Below, in pieces: positions 20,041 to 28,929 of a DNA stretch of 64,000 nucleotides. Each line of letters starts with the position of its first letter. The stretch's first letter is position 1. The stretch is taken from IMG/VR virus record IMGVR_UViG_3300037493_003260, positions 20,089 through 84,088 of that record; one strand, 5' to 3'. The notes beneath the pieces were generated by a model that saw only the letters and a program-made list of their open reading frames with translations, was not told where the DNA came from and made no database searches. Origin of the DNA: a virus. Made by a program: the position numbers and the translations under genes.

Positions 20041-22842
20041 CTATTTAGTTTCTGCCCATACTCTAACGAGTCGAGCTAATTTGATTTTTTTGCTTAACTG
20101 GTCAATGCGTGCCATTTGAAAACTACGCTTAAGTGCATCTTTTAGTCCAGCTTTTCCCAGTGCTGCCATAGCACCAACATTTGTAGATGAACCAGATAAA
20201 TACCGAAATAAAACAATACCTGCAACAGTGCCAAACGCTTGCCAACCAATGTCGGCGATTGTGTCACCTGCAGCACGAGCTAAGCTGCGTCCCGCACGTC
20301 CCGCCGTCTGCACTGCTATATCCTTCACAGCTCTGGGCAGAACTAAAGCGGCCTCTGATACCTGGCTGTGTGGTTTCTCTGTTGGCTTTTGTGCACCGCC
20401 AGGTTTCTGTGCTCCCGTAGGTTTTGGCCTGCCTCCAAGAGGAACACCCTCGCCAGCCCAACGTTCACGGGCGGCTTCTGCATGACCCTGTGGGTCACCA
20501 CGCCAGCCACGCTGGCCTGACCCACCAATGCCAAAAAAACCCTTGTTGATGTCCTGGACTGTATCCGCTTTTTCTGAAAAAGTCGAAGCTGGCTCAGTCA
20601 GTTCTCTTTCGGCTGTTCCTGTACCAGGCGTACGTTCAGGCCCTTGTGGTTTCTTTCGCTGACGCTGCGGGTCATCCGTAGAAGTTTGGTCTTCTGGTAA
20701 CTCATCGTCAGTTTCTACAGCCTCAGCTTCAGAATCATCGGCAGCCTCCGTGGGTTGCTCGGCTTCTGGAGATTGTGCTGTGTCACCTTGCAGAGTGGAC
20801 AACAATTCTTCTACTTTTGCTTGAAGAGGTTGAATGATTGCTTGCATCTCATCTTCACTTAAAAGCTGCTGGTCTCTTGCAAGTAATTCCAAATCTTTGA
20901 GTGCTCCATGCAGGGCAACCAAGGAATCATCGACAGACTGGACTTGTGCAATGGATTCCTGGGTGTTTGCTTGGGCTAAATCTTCCGTGGGTTTCTCGAC
21001 ACGGTACACTTTTGCTAAGCCACGAGAAACGACCAAAGCAGCTGCTTTAGAAAAAGTGCATAATGCCTTCTTATATAGAATGTCCTTCCCCGCCTTTAAA
21101 TGGTCTTCTACAATTTGATTGATAGCTTCATCCGTAAGGTCAGGATGTTCAGCCCGTTCGACGTTAAACATGGCCGTGCGATTTGGAATCATGTCTACGT
21201 CTACGATTTCGTTTTCCTCAGGTTTTTCTGATGTTTTCATAAGGTCTTCCGCTTTCATTCCTTTAGCGTATTCTTTTCGCCACTCGCCTAAAGTTTTTTC
21301 ACTTGATAAATTTCTGAACGGTTCTTTAACGCCAAATACCAGGTCGTCTGGAAAATTTTTATTTCGCAAAATGGAATCAAAAGTATCAGCATAATTTCTG
21401 GAAGCCGACCCTTTTGCGTGTTCCATTTCTGTAGACCAATTCCAAAGATTAAGTTTTCCTGGCCCGCTAAGTGTAGGGCTATATGTCATCCGTGCCCAGC
21501 GGGTGTCCATGTCTCCCTGAACCTTTGCTCCATAGTAGTCCACTAGTTGAACAAAAATATCAGAATGTTCTCTGCTAGCAGCACCAACACCGTAGTAGCC
21601 GTTTGTACGATTATAAAGAATTGCCATTTGGCCAGGAGTAGCCCCCCGTCTAGTGGCATCCCCAACTTCTTTTAGAACGTCTAATCCAAACCCCTCGTCG
21701 TGCAGAGCTGGCTTCCAACTGTGTGGAGCATATTCGTACCGTTCTCGTACTGTGTCAACAAATTTTGCTTGCCCAATCGTGGACGCATTAACAGGAATGT
21801 CTTTGCCAGCCACGCTATCGTAAATTGCAAGTTGCTTATGCTTTTCTGCAGCCAGTAGGGCTTGATAACGATTGTTATGGGGAACCGATATGTCTAAATG
21901 AACCTTGCCCGTTTCTTTATTATGCCAGGTTCCGAGATAATTTCCTGGTTGTGCCAGGGTTGCTTTATTCTGCTTGATGTAACCATCCACACTGTGTGCA
22001 GTAAAGTTTTTTATAGGTATAACTTTTTCCTGTGCTTTAAACGGAGAAAACATGTATCGTGCCACGGGGACTTCGCCTGCCATGGAAACCGTGTGGCCAC
22101 CATTTGCAAGCGTAGTAGCGTAAGCAGAACGTCCTACGCCGCTGGCTGGAAACCGTGCAGTCACATTTTTGGCAGCGTTTGCTATCAATCCCCTGACAGC
22201 TGTACTTCTTAAAGCAGCGATTCCACCAGCGGCAATTGCCACGATGGCCGCCGTCTTGACAGCGGTTTTTAAACCGTCATGCAAATCTGTTTTGGAACGA
22301 GGAGCTGCTGGTTCATCGACTTCAGGGCCAGGACTGTCACCACGTAATGCGGCTGCTCTGGCGTGTCCTTCAGGGTCACCAAACCAAGCCTTTGCTAAAT
22401 TTTTTGCAACCTGGTTACCTTCAAGATATTCAAGCATTCTTCGCTGGGTTTGAATGCCTTCTCTGGTATCAGATTCTCCAACTTTACGATTATCACCAGT
22501 GTACAGCACCCACTTGTCACCTTCAGTGCGAATCCAATTGCCTCCAGCATCCCGACGTTTCTTTTCAACTTCTTCTTTAGGGGCTTTGGTATCTAGGCCA
22601 CGTTCGTCTGACATGATAACTGGCACATCTGTGTGCCCAAGTTCTTTTAAAGCAAAAAACCGATGGTGTCCATCGGTTATCATCTTCCCTGGTTTTCCGT
22701 CGTTGTCTACTTCTGAGTAGACTATCGGGTAAACTTTGCCTGTTCGCTGGATTTCGGCTTTGATGTGGGAAACCTTTACAGGGTCGATGTCCCTGTTGTA
22801 AGGATTAGTGAGAAGGTCTTCTATTTTGCAAGTTTCAGTCAT
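20041..22842 (-). CDS. Large protein with N-terminal ParB/Srx-like domain, probably virion-internal
   Basis: 933 residues. The start (IEDLLTNPYNRDIDPVKVSHI ... MITDGHHRFFALKELG) is a ParB-like nuclease/CTPase fold domain with the conserved DGHHR motif. The rest is not recognised as one family. A motif GDPEGHARAA/GDPQGHAEAA occurs twice (about residues 155 and 775). Two Ala/Gly/Ile-rich segments (about 200-220 and 870-900) are hydrophobic enough to enter membranes. A Gln/Glu/Pro-rich linker lies between. The size and mosaic layout resemble ejected 'polyvalent' phage proteins; this role is inferred. Confidence 0.65.
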   Translation of the reverse strand: MTETCKIEDLLTNPYNRDIDPVKVSHIKAEIQRTGKVYPIVYSEVDNDGKPGKMITDGHHRFFALKELGHTDVPVIMSDERGLDTKAPKEEVEKKRRDAGGNWIRTEGDKWVLYTGDNRKVGESDTREGIQTQRRMLEYLEGNQVAKNLAKAWFGDPEGHARAAALRGDSPGPEVDEPAAPRSKTDLHDGLKTAVKTAAIVAIAAGGIAALRSTAVRGLIANAAKNVTARFPASGVGRSAYATTLANGGHTVSMAGEVPVARYMFSPFKAQEKVIPIKNFTAHSVDGYIKQNKATLAQPGNYLGTWHNKETGKVHLDISVPHNNRYQALLAAEKHKQLAIYDSVAGKDIPVNASTIGQAKFVDTVRERYEYAPHSWKPALHDEGFGLDVLKEVGDATRRGATPGQMAILYNRTNGYYGVGAASREHSDIFVQLVDYYGAKVQGDMDTRWARMTYSPTLSGPGKLNLWNWSTEMEHAKGSASRNYADTFDSILRNKNFPDDLVFGVKEPFRNLSSEKTLGEWRKEYAKGMKAEDLMKTSEKPEENEIVDVDMIPNRTAMFNVERAEHPDLTDEAINQIVEDHLKAGKDILYKKALCTFSKAAALVVSRGLAKVYRVEKPTEDLAQANTQESIAQVQSVDDSLVALHGALKDLELLARDQQLLSEDEMQAIIQPLQAKVEELLSTLQGDTAQSPEAEQPTEAADDSEAEAVETDDELPEDQTSTDDPQRQRKKPQGPERTPGTGTAERELTEPASTFSEKADTVQDINKGFFGIGGSGQRGWRGDPQGHAEAARERWAGEGVPLGGRPKPTGAQKPGGAQKPTEKPHSQVSEAALVLPRAVKDIAVQTAGRAGRSLARAAGDTIADIGWQAFGTVAGIVLFRYLSGSSTNVGAMAALGKAGLKDALKRSFQMARIDQLSKKIKLARLVRVWAETK

Positions 22843-22862
22843 GGGATTTTGTCTTCTAAAAA

Positions 22863-23096
22863 TTAGGCTAACGGGATAGCGGACCCGCTGGTATTTCCAG
22901 ACATATTAATTCGTTGCTTGCCCTCGCCATGGAGACCAGAGAGACACTCTGGATAAGTATACACAACGGGATTTGGCGCAAGGCCCTTGTACGGTGGTGA
23001 AAGCAAATTATTGATGGTCACTACGTTTGCAGCGGTAGGATTTTTATGCCGATTTAAAAGGCCCATTAGATTTCTTAAAGCGTCAATTTTGTTCAT
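22863..23096 (-). CDS. Small hypothetical protein
   Basis: 77 residues, coupled by an ATGA overlap to the gene at 23093. A short helical start (IDALRNLMGLLNRHKN) is followed by a polar Pro/Asn/Gly-rich part. Probably a minor structural protein by position. No family recognised. Confidence 0.55.
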   Translation of the reverse strand: MNKIDALRNLMGLLNRHKNPTAANVVTINNLLSPPYKGLAPNPVVYTYPECLSGLHGEGKQRINMSGNTSGSAIPLA

Positions 23097-23296
23097 AAAG
23101 TTGTTTGAACCTGTCCGATAATATTTTGTTTTGTAACTTTGTCCTGGATTGTAGAAAATTGGTAGCCCGACCGTGTTTGATTACAAACAGGGGCGATAAG
23201 AAGAAACCCTTCTTTATCTGAGCCACTGATTTTTCCAATCTTGGTAATGCCCCCAGCTGTGTAACGCACGACCTTGCCAATGGCCAGCGGTGACAC
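23093..23296 (-). CDS. Small beta-rich protein; true N-terminus uncertain
   Basis: 67 residues from a GTG at 23296 that has no ribosome site. The frame stays open upstream to a stop at about 23396 and reads as plausible protein (GQKYLGTPGNWIPITDDECRKVLG) without any ATG, GTG or TTG. Either an unusual ATC start at 23389 (AGG upstream) is used, or the gene is a 5'-truncated remnant. The visible part (IGKVVRYTAGGITKIGKISGSDKEGFLLIAPV) looks like a small SH3-like barrel. Confidence 0.5.
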   Translation of the reverse strand: MSPLAIGKVVRYTAGGITKIGKISGSDKEGFLLIAPVCNQTRSGYQFSTIQDKVTKQNIIGQVQTTL

Positions 23297-23419
23297 TACT
23301 TCAGGGGCCTTGGTTCCGAGTACTTTGCGGCATTCGTCGTCTGTTATTGGTATCCAATTTCCAGGAGTTCCTAAATATTTTTGTCCGATGGGAAGTTACC
23401 TAGCACTTTCTAAAGAATT

Positions 23420-23481
23420 TAATTTATAAAAACAAATCCTGCAAGAGTAGTATGTATAAAATATTATATTCTCTTAGCAGG
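23420..23481 (-). terminator. Intrinsic terminator after zinc-ribbon gene
   Basis: On the minus strand CCTGCTAAGAG pairs with CTCTTGCAGG (ten bp, one bulged A) around a 23-base AT-rich loop, followed by ATTTGTTTTTATAAA. The left arm overlaps the last codons of the gene at 23464-23649. It would close the terminase transcript. Confidence 0.6.
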
Positions 23482-23649
23482 ACGTTTGGCCCTCTCCACG
23501 TGGATTTTTGTAGTAGGCCCTTTGTAATATTCGGTCTCGGTTTTTCTTAAACAATGCCCACAGTATTCCACAAGAATCTCATGGCCGTCGCTTGTCAGAC
23601 GGATAGTTGTTTGCACTGAGTATGTTATCCCGCACCAATCACACCACAT
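23464..23649 (-). CDS. Small zinc-ribbon protein
   Basis: 61 residues with CDWC...CGHC, a four-cysteine zinc ribbon with the pairs 38-40 residues apart as in treble-clef or rubredoxin-like knuckles. Starts at an ATG with GAGAGGG upstream. The C-terminus is basic (KIHVERAKRPAKRI). Between an HNH gene and a terminator. Role unknown. Confidence 0.7.
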   Translation of the reverse strand: MWCDWCGITYSVQTTIRLTSDGHEILVEYCGHCLRKTETEYYKGPTTKIHVERAKRPAKRI

Positions 23650-23665
23650 AGGAGTTAGACCCTCT

Positions 23666-24193
23666 CTATTGAAATTTATTGTATTTTTGATGATTTAAAA
23701 TTGCAGGAATAATTTGCAAATTCCATGGAACATGCAAACCGCAAACAAGGCTATTTTTAAGCGGGACGATATGGTCCACGTGATGCAAAATTCCTGTACT
23801 TTTAGTCATTTCTTTACAACGAAGGTAAACAGCTTTTAATTCGTCACTGTTAACCCAGAAAGGTTTGGCGTGCCGTTTGGCAGCTCGGCGACTTGCATGA
23901 TGAGCATTCATAATGCCCAAGTTAGCTTTTCGCCAAGCTTTATTATAGGCTAAAACTTTGCCTTTATTGGCCAAATAGTGCTTGTGCACTTTTGCACGAC
24001 CTTGTTCTGGATGTGTTTTAGAATAATGAGAAACAACTAACTTGTAATGCTCAGAATTTTTAGACTGCCAGGGTCGTACATATTTAGAACTGTGACAGCT
24101 TTTGCAATGCGAATAAAGTCCGTCTTTTGCTCTACTGTCTTTATAAAAGTCGAGTTTGCTGAAGAAACTCTTGCAAGTTGCACACTGCTTCAT
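23666..24193 (-). CDS. Free-standing HNH homing endonuclease
   Basis: 175 residues. An N-terminal CATC...CKSC zinc knuckle typical of this phage's HNH paralogues precedes a basic helical spacer. The HNH core is HHVDHIVPLKNSLVCGLHVPWNLQII...NHQK. It overlaps the terminase stop by four bases (ATGA), so it sits at a classic homing site beside an essential gene. Likely intact. Confidence 0.88.
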   Translation of the reverse strand: MKQCATCKSFFSKLDFYKDSRAKDGLYSHCKSCHSSKYVRPWQSKNSEHYKLVVSHYSKTHPEQGRAKVHKHYLANKGKVLAYNKAWRKANLGIMNAHHASRRAAKRHAKPFWVNSDELKAVYLRCKEMTKSTGILHHVDHIVPLKNSLVCGLHVPWNLQIIPAILNHQKYNKFQ

Positions 24194-26877
24194 ACTTTTT
24201 TACCATAGAATGTTAAGTGGCTTTTTTCATCATCATCAGGCCTACGAAAGCCGTTGCTGTTTGCTAACCGTGTGGTTCCTGCAACCCCTGCGCTAAACTG
24301 TGCTTTGGCATTTTTGATGCACAAATTGACAACAGCGGCAACTGCATCTGCAAGGTCCTTGCTTCCTTCTTTGCGACCTTCTTCAAGTGACCTTCGATAA
24401 GACATCTCTGGATGGTCCACTTTGCCGTTTGGTTTTCGGATGAGTTCTTCGCACTCGCGAATGAAAACTGGGTGGTGATAAATGTCAAGCAAACCTTTGT
24501 AGATTTGTTCTTTCAAGGTGTCGTAGGCTTCGGTACTTCTGTCAACTGATTGTACCTCGGCAGGGATACCTTGCTTAATTAAAAGCTGCACGCTGTCAAC
24601 AGAGTTGTGAACAAAGATACCAGCAGACAAAGCAAAATTATGTGTGGCTGGAACTTCGATGTCGTATACGTCTTCATACCCAGCAAACTCAACAGAGACA
24701 ACTTTATGGTTGTTGGCACCGCACTTAGTTTTGCTAATTTTATCCTTGGTTTCTTGGCTTCGTTTTTTGCCCGTCCAATAACCAGGATTGCCCTTGTGAG
24801 CATCAGACATCTTCTTGGCATACACGGGGTCTTGCCAAAGTTTTTTAATGCTAGCACTAATCTTTTTTGCATTGGCAGCATCGGGCGGCTTTAACAGTGC
24901 TGGGAGATTAAACTTTTTGTTTCTCTCAGCCATCAACTGTGCTTGCCGTTTGCGTTCACCAGGAATGGCCCAACGTTTTTCACTAAGGGCTTTGTGTAGT
25001 GCTACGTGTTTCTTTACGTGAATATAGACCAAGTTTTCTGGGCTATTGTTTAAAGGGTTAAAATCTTTATGATGAACAACAAAATCTTTTGGCTTAGGAC
25101 CATAGCAGGTAGCAGCAACTACGTTATGCGTAAAATCCCAGGTTTTAGTCTCAGCATTATAAATCTGTTCATACTGTCGGACAGAGCCATCCTTACGCTT
25201 GTAAGGCTTCACGTATTTTGTATACAAAGGCATTAAACTGTCACCAGGCTGTAAAAACTGCACCTGTCTGTAGGTGCCATCACGCATGAGTATCGGGTGG
25301 TCTGGAGTAAATTCAACAGTCTCGCCGCTATCCAAAGTTACACGGTATACGGGAACTTTGGTACCAGTTTTTCTTACAGGCTTACAAAGTGCTGGAACAA
25401 TGCATCCAGCCTTTAAATCGTAAGAATATATCCACGTTTCCTTGGTAAGTTCGTCTATTCGTAAGTCGTTACCATTCAACAACTTAACCTTGTTGCTTCC
25501 TAAAGTACATTGCCAGCCATCATACGTAACCATTTTAATATTAAAGCCACTTTTATAAAGACCTTGTATAAACTGACGAAATTCATCAAAAATAATCTCT
25601 TGTCCAGGACGTGCTCGGACCTGCATCATAAAATCAATGACTGCAGCAGGCTGCTTCTGTGTACTAATATTTGCAGTTGAAAGTCCCTCAGCTTTAGTCA
25701 ATTCTTTTATGTAGTCGTCGCTGAGATTGATACTCTTATTACGAGTAAAGTGCCCCATGGCAATGCCCGAATAGTCACCAGATTCTTTGCCTTTGGCCAA
25801 GTCAATGTGTATAAAATAAGGCTGATTCTTAATCGGTCTAAAGAAATCCTTGAATTTCAATTTTAAAATGTCGTTTGTCCAAATGGCATCTCCTTCAACA
25901 GGAGACACACGATTGGGGTTTATGATGTCCTTGATGCGAGATTTGTATTTAAAATAGCCCTCAGCGGCTGTTGAACCCTCACACTCGTAGATACGCTTTG
26001 CGTCTTCAGGACTCTTTAAATAGTCATCTGCGAAGTCAGCCTTGGTACGTTTAACATTCCAAACCCACGTTGGGGCTTTCACGCGAAAGGTCTTTGCTTC
26101 CTTCTCTGCCTGCTGATAACGAATCATCATAAAATCGTTGTCGTCACGTTTGTATGATATCAACATCGTTTTACGATTAGAACCAAAGCGCGTTTTTTGA
26201 GTGGAGACAAGGGCTGTGTAGAGCTTGTCGGCCTTGCCTGGGTCAAAACCCCCCACTTCGTCGAAGATGGCCAGAAGAATATTTAAGCCTTCGCCAGTGT
26301 ACTCTTCGCTATCCAGTGAATAAGCCGTGATAGCCTTCGGAAATTTGATTTCACGCGTTTGAATGTCTGCTTTAAGGTCAAGACCGTGTTCCTCAAACCA
26401 GTTCTTTTTGGTTTTTGGATTTCTGCAAACGCGAATCATAGCAATAAGATTTTTAAAGAACACGTCTTTGGCAAGTCGTGCGTTTAGAGAAACGTTAGCT
26501 AAGTCGATTGCGGACTCAGGGGCATCCTCGGAGTTGTTATTGATGCCTAGCATTTTCTGCGGATTTCTCATGCACAGCAATTTATACACACAGTAAAGAA
26601 AGACCTTACAAATCGTTCGGTCCTTCCCACCCCCCTTGCCCACCAATGCAATACCCTCGTCATATGTGGCATCCCATATCAGTGGGTCAGTGCCAAGCAT
26701 GGCCTCCACGAATTTCTGCTGCTCTGGATAACAAGGCTCGTGCAAAAACTTTTCAAAGAAGACCGAAGGTGAAACTGGAATCTCTTCCCAAGTGTCATCA
26801 GTGCGGCGCAATGATTTGCTAGCAGCTGACGCTGCATTTTTTACCAGTTCAAAATCACTATTGTCCTGGAGTGACAT
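24190..26877 (-). CDS. terL: Terminase large subunit with intein
   Basis: 895 residues before splicing, 593 after. The ATPase has a Walker-A-like GKGGGKD at residues 80-86 and Walker B LLAIFDEVGG with Asp206-Glu207. The nuclease half begins YFIHIDLAKGKESGDYSG (catalytic Asp), has IIFDEFRQFIQGL, and ends with DLADAVAAVV after the intein. The intein lies between TYDGWQ and SVDSVQLL, a conserved part of the nuclease domain. TerL pumps DNA through the portal and cuts concatemers. Follows the small subunit with a 20-bp overlap. Confidence 0.93.
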   Translation of the reverse strand: MSLQDNSDFELVKNAASAASKSLRRTDDTWEEIPVSPSVFFEKFLHEPCYPEQQKFVEAMLGTDPLIWDATYDEGIALVGKGGGKDRTICKVFLYCVYKLLCMRNPQKMLGINNNSEDAPESAIDLANVSLNARLAKDVFFKNLIAMIRVCRNPKTKKNWFEEHGLDLKADIQTREIKFPKAITAYSLDSEEYTGEGLNILLAIFDEVGGFDPGKADKLYTALVSTQKTRFGSNRKTMLISYKRDDNDFMMIRYQQAEKEAKTFRVKAPTWVWNVKRTKADFADDYLKSPEDAKRIYECEGSTAAEGYFKYKSRIKDIINPNRVSPVEGDAIWTNDILKLKFKDFFRPIKNQPYFIHIDLAKGKESGDYSGIAMGHFTRNKSINLSDDYIKELTKAEGLSTANISTQKQPAAVIDFMMQVRARPGQEIIFDEFRQFIQGLYKSGFNIKMVTYDGWQCTLGSNKVKLLNGNDLRIDELTKETWIYSYDLKAGCIVPALCKPVRKTGTKVPVYRVTLDSGETVEFTPDHPILMRDGTYRQVQFLQPGDSLMPLYTKYVKPYKRKDGSVRQYEQIYNAETKTWDFTHNVVAATCYGPKPKDFVVHHKDFNPLNNSPENLVYIHVKKHVALHKALSEKRWAIPGERKRQAQLMAERNKKFNLPALLKPPDAANAKKISASIKKLWQDPVYAKKMSDAHKGNPGYWTGKKRSQETKDKISKTKCGANNHKVVSVEFAGYEDVYDIEVPATHNFALSAGIFVHNSVDSVQLLIKQGIPAEVQSVDRSTEAYDTLKEQIYKGLLDIYHHPVFIRECEELIRKPNGKVDHPEMSYRRSLEEGRKEGSKDLADAVAAVVNLCIKNAKAQFSAGVAGTTRLANSNGFRRPDDDEKSHLTFYGKKV
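24604..25509 (-). mobile_element. Intein with HNH endonuclease inside terminase gene
   Basis: 302 codons, beginning Cys457 (CTLGSNKVKLLNG) and ending FALSAGIFVHN, with Ser as +1. Block B is VEFTPDHPIL and block F is VYDIEVPATHNF. Between them lies an HNH domain (DFVVHHKDFNPLNNSPENL ... HVALHK) and a NUMOD-like helix (SQETKDKISKTK). Unlike the subtilisin intein, it uses an HNH nuclease, so the two inteins were acquired separately. Confidence 0.92.
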
Positions 26878-27481
26878 CTTTTAGCTCTGGTAATTGCAAA
26901 TTTTCCAAATCGTCGGCAATCCGATTAAGCAGGTCCCCATCCTGAATATGCTTTTTAAGTATGTTGTTTATTTGTGTAACGTAAAGTACAAATACGTTGT
27001 TAGTAATTTGTGTCTTTGGAGTACTTCGACTATCTAACTTGGCTTTTATTTCTAGCATCTTTGCCAGAGCATCGGTAAACTTCTTTAGGTCAGCTGGATT
27101 GGGAAGTTTATGCTCTTGGTCATTGCACGTTTTCATGTAACGATAAAAAACAGACCGCAGCATCGTAATTTCGTTATCGACAATTGCGATAGAAGATGGG
27201 TCTGATTCAACAATAGTTTCAAGCCGTTTAAGAATATCGTTTTCGTCAAACTCTGTTGGAGAAAAAGCAATCCGTGGCCTACCTAAACTTGCACCGCCGT
27301 GTTCACGACAACGCCCTGTTCCAATGTGGTCAGTGCCCTCGCCCGCAGGCCGAACGCAATAGCCATCTTTATAGCGAAGCCGTGCATTGCACAATTGGCC
27401 AGGCTCTTTTTTGACAGGGAGTAATTTACCAGTCTCGGTTACGTCTATTTTGAGGCGTGATTTTTTAGAGTGGGTAGTCAT
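26858..27481 (-). CDS. Terminase small subunit-like protein
   Basis: 207 residues from the ATG at 27481. A longer frame to 27562 begins with a low-quality leader, and neither start has a strong ribosome site. The N-terminal CNARLR...CVRPAG...GRCREHGGAS segment with its HGG motif is typical of phage small terminases of this type. The C-terminal half is helical. It recognises packaging DNA and loads TerL. Immediately upstream of terL. Confidence 0.75.
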   Translation of the reverse strand: MTTHSKKSRLKIDVTETGKLLPVKKEPGQLCNARLRYKDGYCVRPAGEGTDHIGTGRCREHGGASLGRPRIAFSPTEFDENDILKRLETIVESDPSSIAIVDNEITMLRSVFYRYMKTCNDQEHKLPNPADLKKFTDALAKMLEIKAKLDSRSTPKTQITNNVFVLYVTQINNILKKHIQDGDLLNRIADDLENLQLPELKDVTPGQ

Positions 27482-27587
27482 AGGGAGTGTGCCAAAAGGA
27501 TACAGTGTAGAGGGGAGAGGCAAAAAAGACGAGAATAGTCCTTCCATGTATAGTAGTACCAAACAGGCTAAAAAACAAGTAGCAGCA

Positions 27588-28019
27588 TTAAAATAGTTTG
27601 TCTTTCCTGTAGGAAACGACTCGTTTACAGTGCTGTAAAAACTGTTCGGTAGTCAAACTAGCCTTTGCTATATTGCATGTACGGCAGCAAGACCTGCAGT
27701 TTTCTGGAGTGTATCCTAGGGTGCTATCAATTCTATCTATGCCATAGTTGTCATTAGGAGTACCACAATAGCTGCAAGGTTGGCTTCCTATGGATATGAA
27801 CTGTACTTTTGTGAGTAACCAGGTGAGCTTTCTACTGGTAGCCCCTGATTTCACACGACCGTAACGCTGGTTTTGCTGCGGGGTCAGGGGCATCGGAAGG
27901 CCTAGTAGCGCATTGCGAACACAGTGTTTGCATGTTTTAGGATTGCTGTTCTGATACTGTTCCGAAATGGGGTAATATCCACTGCAAGTTTTACAGCGAA
28001 ATCTAGCACTATTGGGCAT
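27588..28019 (-). CDS. Free-standing HNH homing endonuclease
   Basis: 143 residues. N-terminal CKTC...CKHC knuckle, then CSYCGTPNDNYGIDRIDSTLGYTPENCRSCCRTCNIAK, an HNH/treble-clef nuclease where the conserved G-DR-D and the last Asn are visible. Between the sigma-like gene and the small terminase. About a hundred bases of sequence without a gene separate it from the terminase start. Confidence 0.85.
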   Translation of the reverse strand: MPNSARFRCKTCSGYYPISEQYQNSNPKTCKHCVRNALLGLPMPLTPQQNQRYGRVKSGATSRKLTWLLTKVQFISIGSQPCSYCGTPNDNYGIDRIDSTLGYTPENCRSCCRTCNIAKASLTTEQFLQHCKRVVSYRKDKLF

Positions 28020-28022
28020 AGT

Positions 28023-28400
28023 CTAAGGTTTAGGAGTTTTTTTCGCTGAAAAAAGTTGCTTCTGGATAGCCTTGATTGCCCTGGTCTTTAAATCGTGAAC
28101 TCCTTGCTGTGTAATACTAAATTTTTCAGCAATTTGCAGTTCTGTAGATGGCTCGTCATCCCCAAGACCAAATGTCATTGAAAGGACTTGCTGCTGCCGT
28201 GGAGTAAGTTTTTCTATAGCTTCATATACGCTGTCAAGCGCATCGAGTTGATAGGGACTCAGGTTTGACTCTGATGAATTGCTTAGAGAACACATCTTGT
28301 CAACCAATTCTTTTTCAAAGGCGTTTAAAGATTTGTAGCCCCCCGCCCTGCGTTCAAGCGAGTTAAAATCGACTGAATAAATTTTAGACTTTCGTGCCAT
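28023..28400 (-). CDS. Sigma-region-4-like transcription regulator
   Basis: 125 residues from the ATG at 28400 (GGGAG upstream); the in-frame extension to 28517 lies within the preceding gene. The C-terminal half reads LTPRQQQVLSMTFGLGDDEPSTELQIAEKFSITQQGVHDLKTRAIKAIQKQL, split here as a helix, a turn and a recognition helix like sigma70 region 4. Regions 1-3 are missing. Position just before terminase suggests late-gene control, as with ArpU-type proteins; this is inference. Confidence 0.75.
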   Translation of the reverse strand: MARKSKIYSVDFNSLERRAGGYKSLNAFEKELVDKMCSLSNSSESNLSPYQLDALDSVYEAIEKLTPRQQQVLSMTFGLGDDEPSTELQIAEKFSITQQGVHDLKTRAIKAIQKQLFSAKKTPKP

Positions 28401-28929
28401 TGCCCGTGTCTCCCTTTCTCCAGGTATCTGTCTTGTGCTCTTCCTGCTTGTCCCAGCCGTCCAATACCCAAAGGCTGGAGCAGAGCGAGCAAATTTCAAG
28501 AAAGCTTTCCTCTGCAATGTTGACTCTCAAATCCATCAGCAGTTCATATATTCGTGCCAGGTACCCCTCACGCTCACATCCCCGTACGGATTCCTCGTTG
28601 TACCTCCGCAGTTTTTCAACGAAGACTGGAAAAAACTCTGTCTTGGTTGCCACGGTTGTGCATTTCATTTCAGCGGTACCCCCTGGGCTAAGGTGATAGC
28701 CCCGCTTCAGCCAGTTGATGTACTGGTAGCAGCCAATTTTCAATAAGTCTTTTTCGAGGGTCATATTACGGTATCGCTTCACGTACTTTGCTTGTGTGCC
28801 AATCAGCCAATTCCAACCGAAGTCTTCCACCAGTTCGTCAGTGGCTTCCTTCCCTGCATTCGTGGAAGCATACTTCACGCCGCCGTACTCAAATTGATTT
28901 CTAAGTAAATCAATAAACGTAACACTCAT
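28384..28929 (-). CDS. Hypothetical protein, possible nucleotide-metabolism fold
   Basis: 181 residues. GTQAKYVKRYRN...KDLLKIGCYQYINWLKRG resembles the helical core of DUF3310/phage nucleotide-kinase-like or dATP/dGTP diphosphohydrolase-related proteins, where KYxxRY and KDLxKxxxY helices recur. The rest is helical. Overlaps the sigma-like gene by 17 bp. The assignment is weak. Confidence 0.45.
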   Translation of the reverse strand: MSVTFIDLLRNQFEYGGVKYASTNAGKEATDELVEDFGWNWLIGTQAKYVKRYRNMTLEKDLLKIGCYQYINWLKRGYHLSPGGTAEMKCTTVATKTEFFPVFVEKLRRYNEESVRGCEREGYLARIYELLMDLRVNIAEESFLEICSLCSSLWVLDGWDKQEEHKTDTWRKGDTGNGTKV

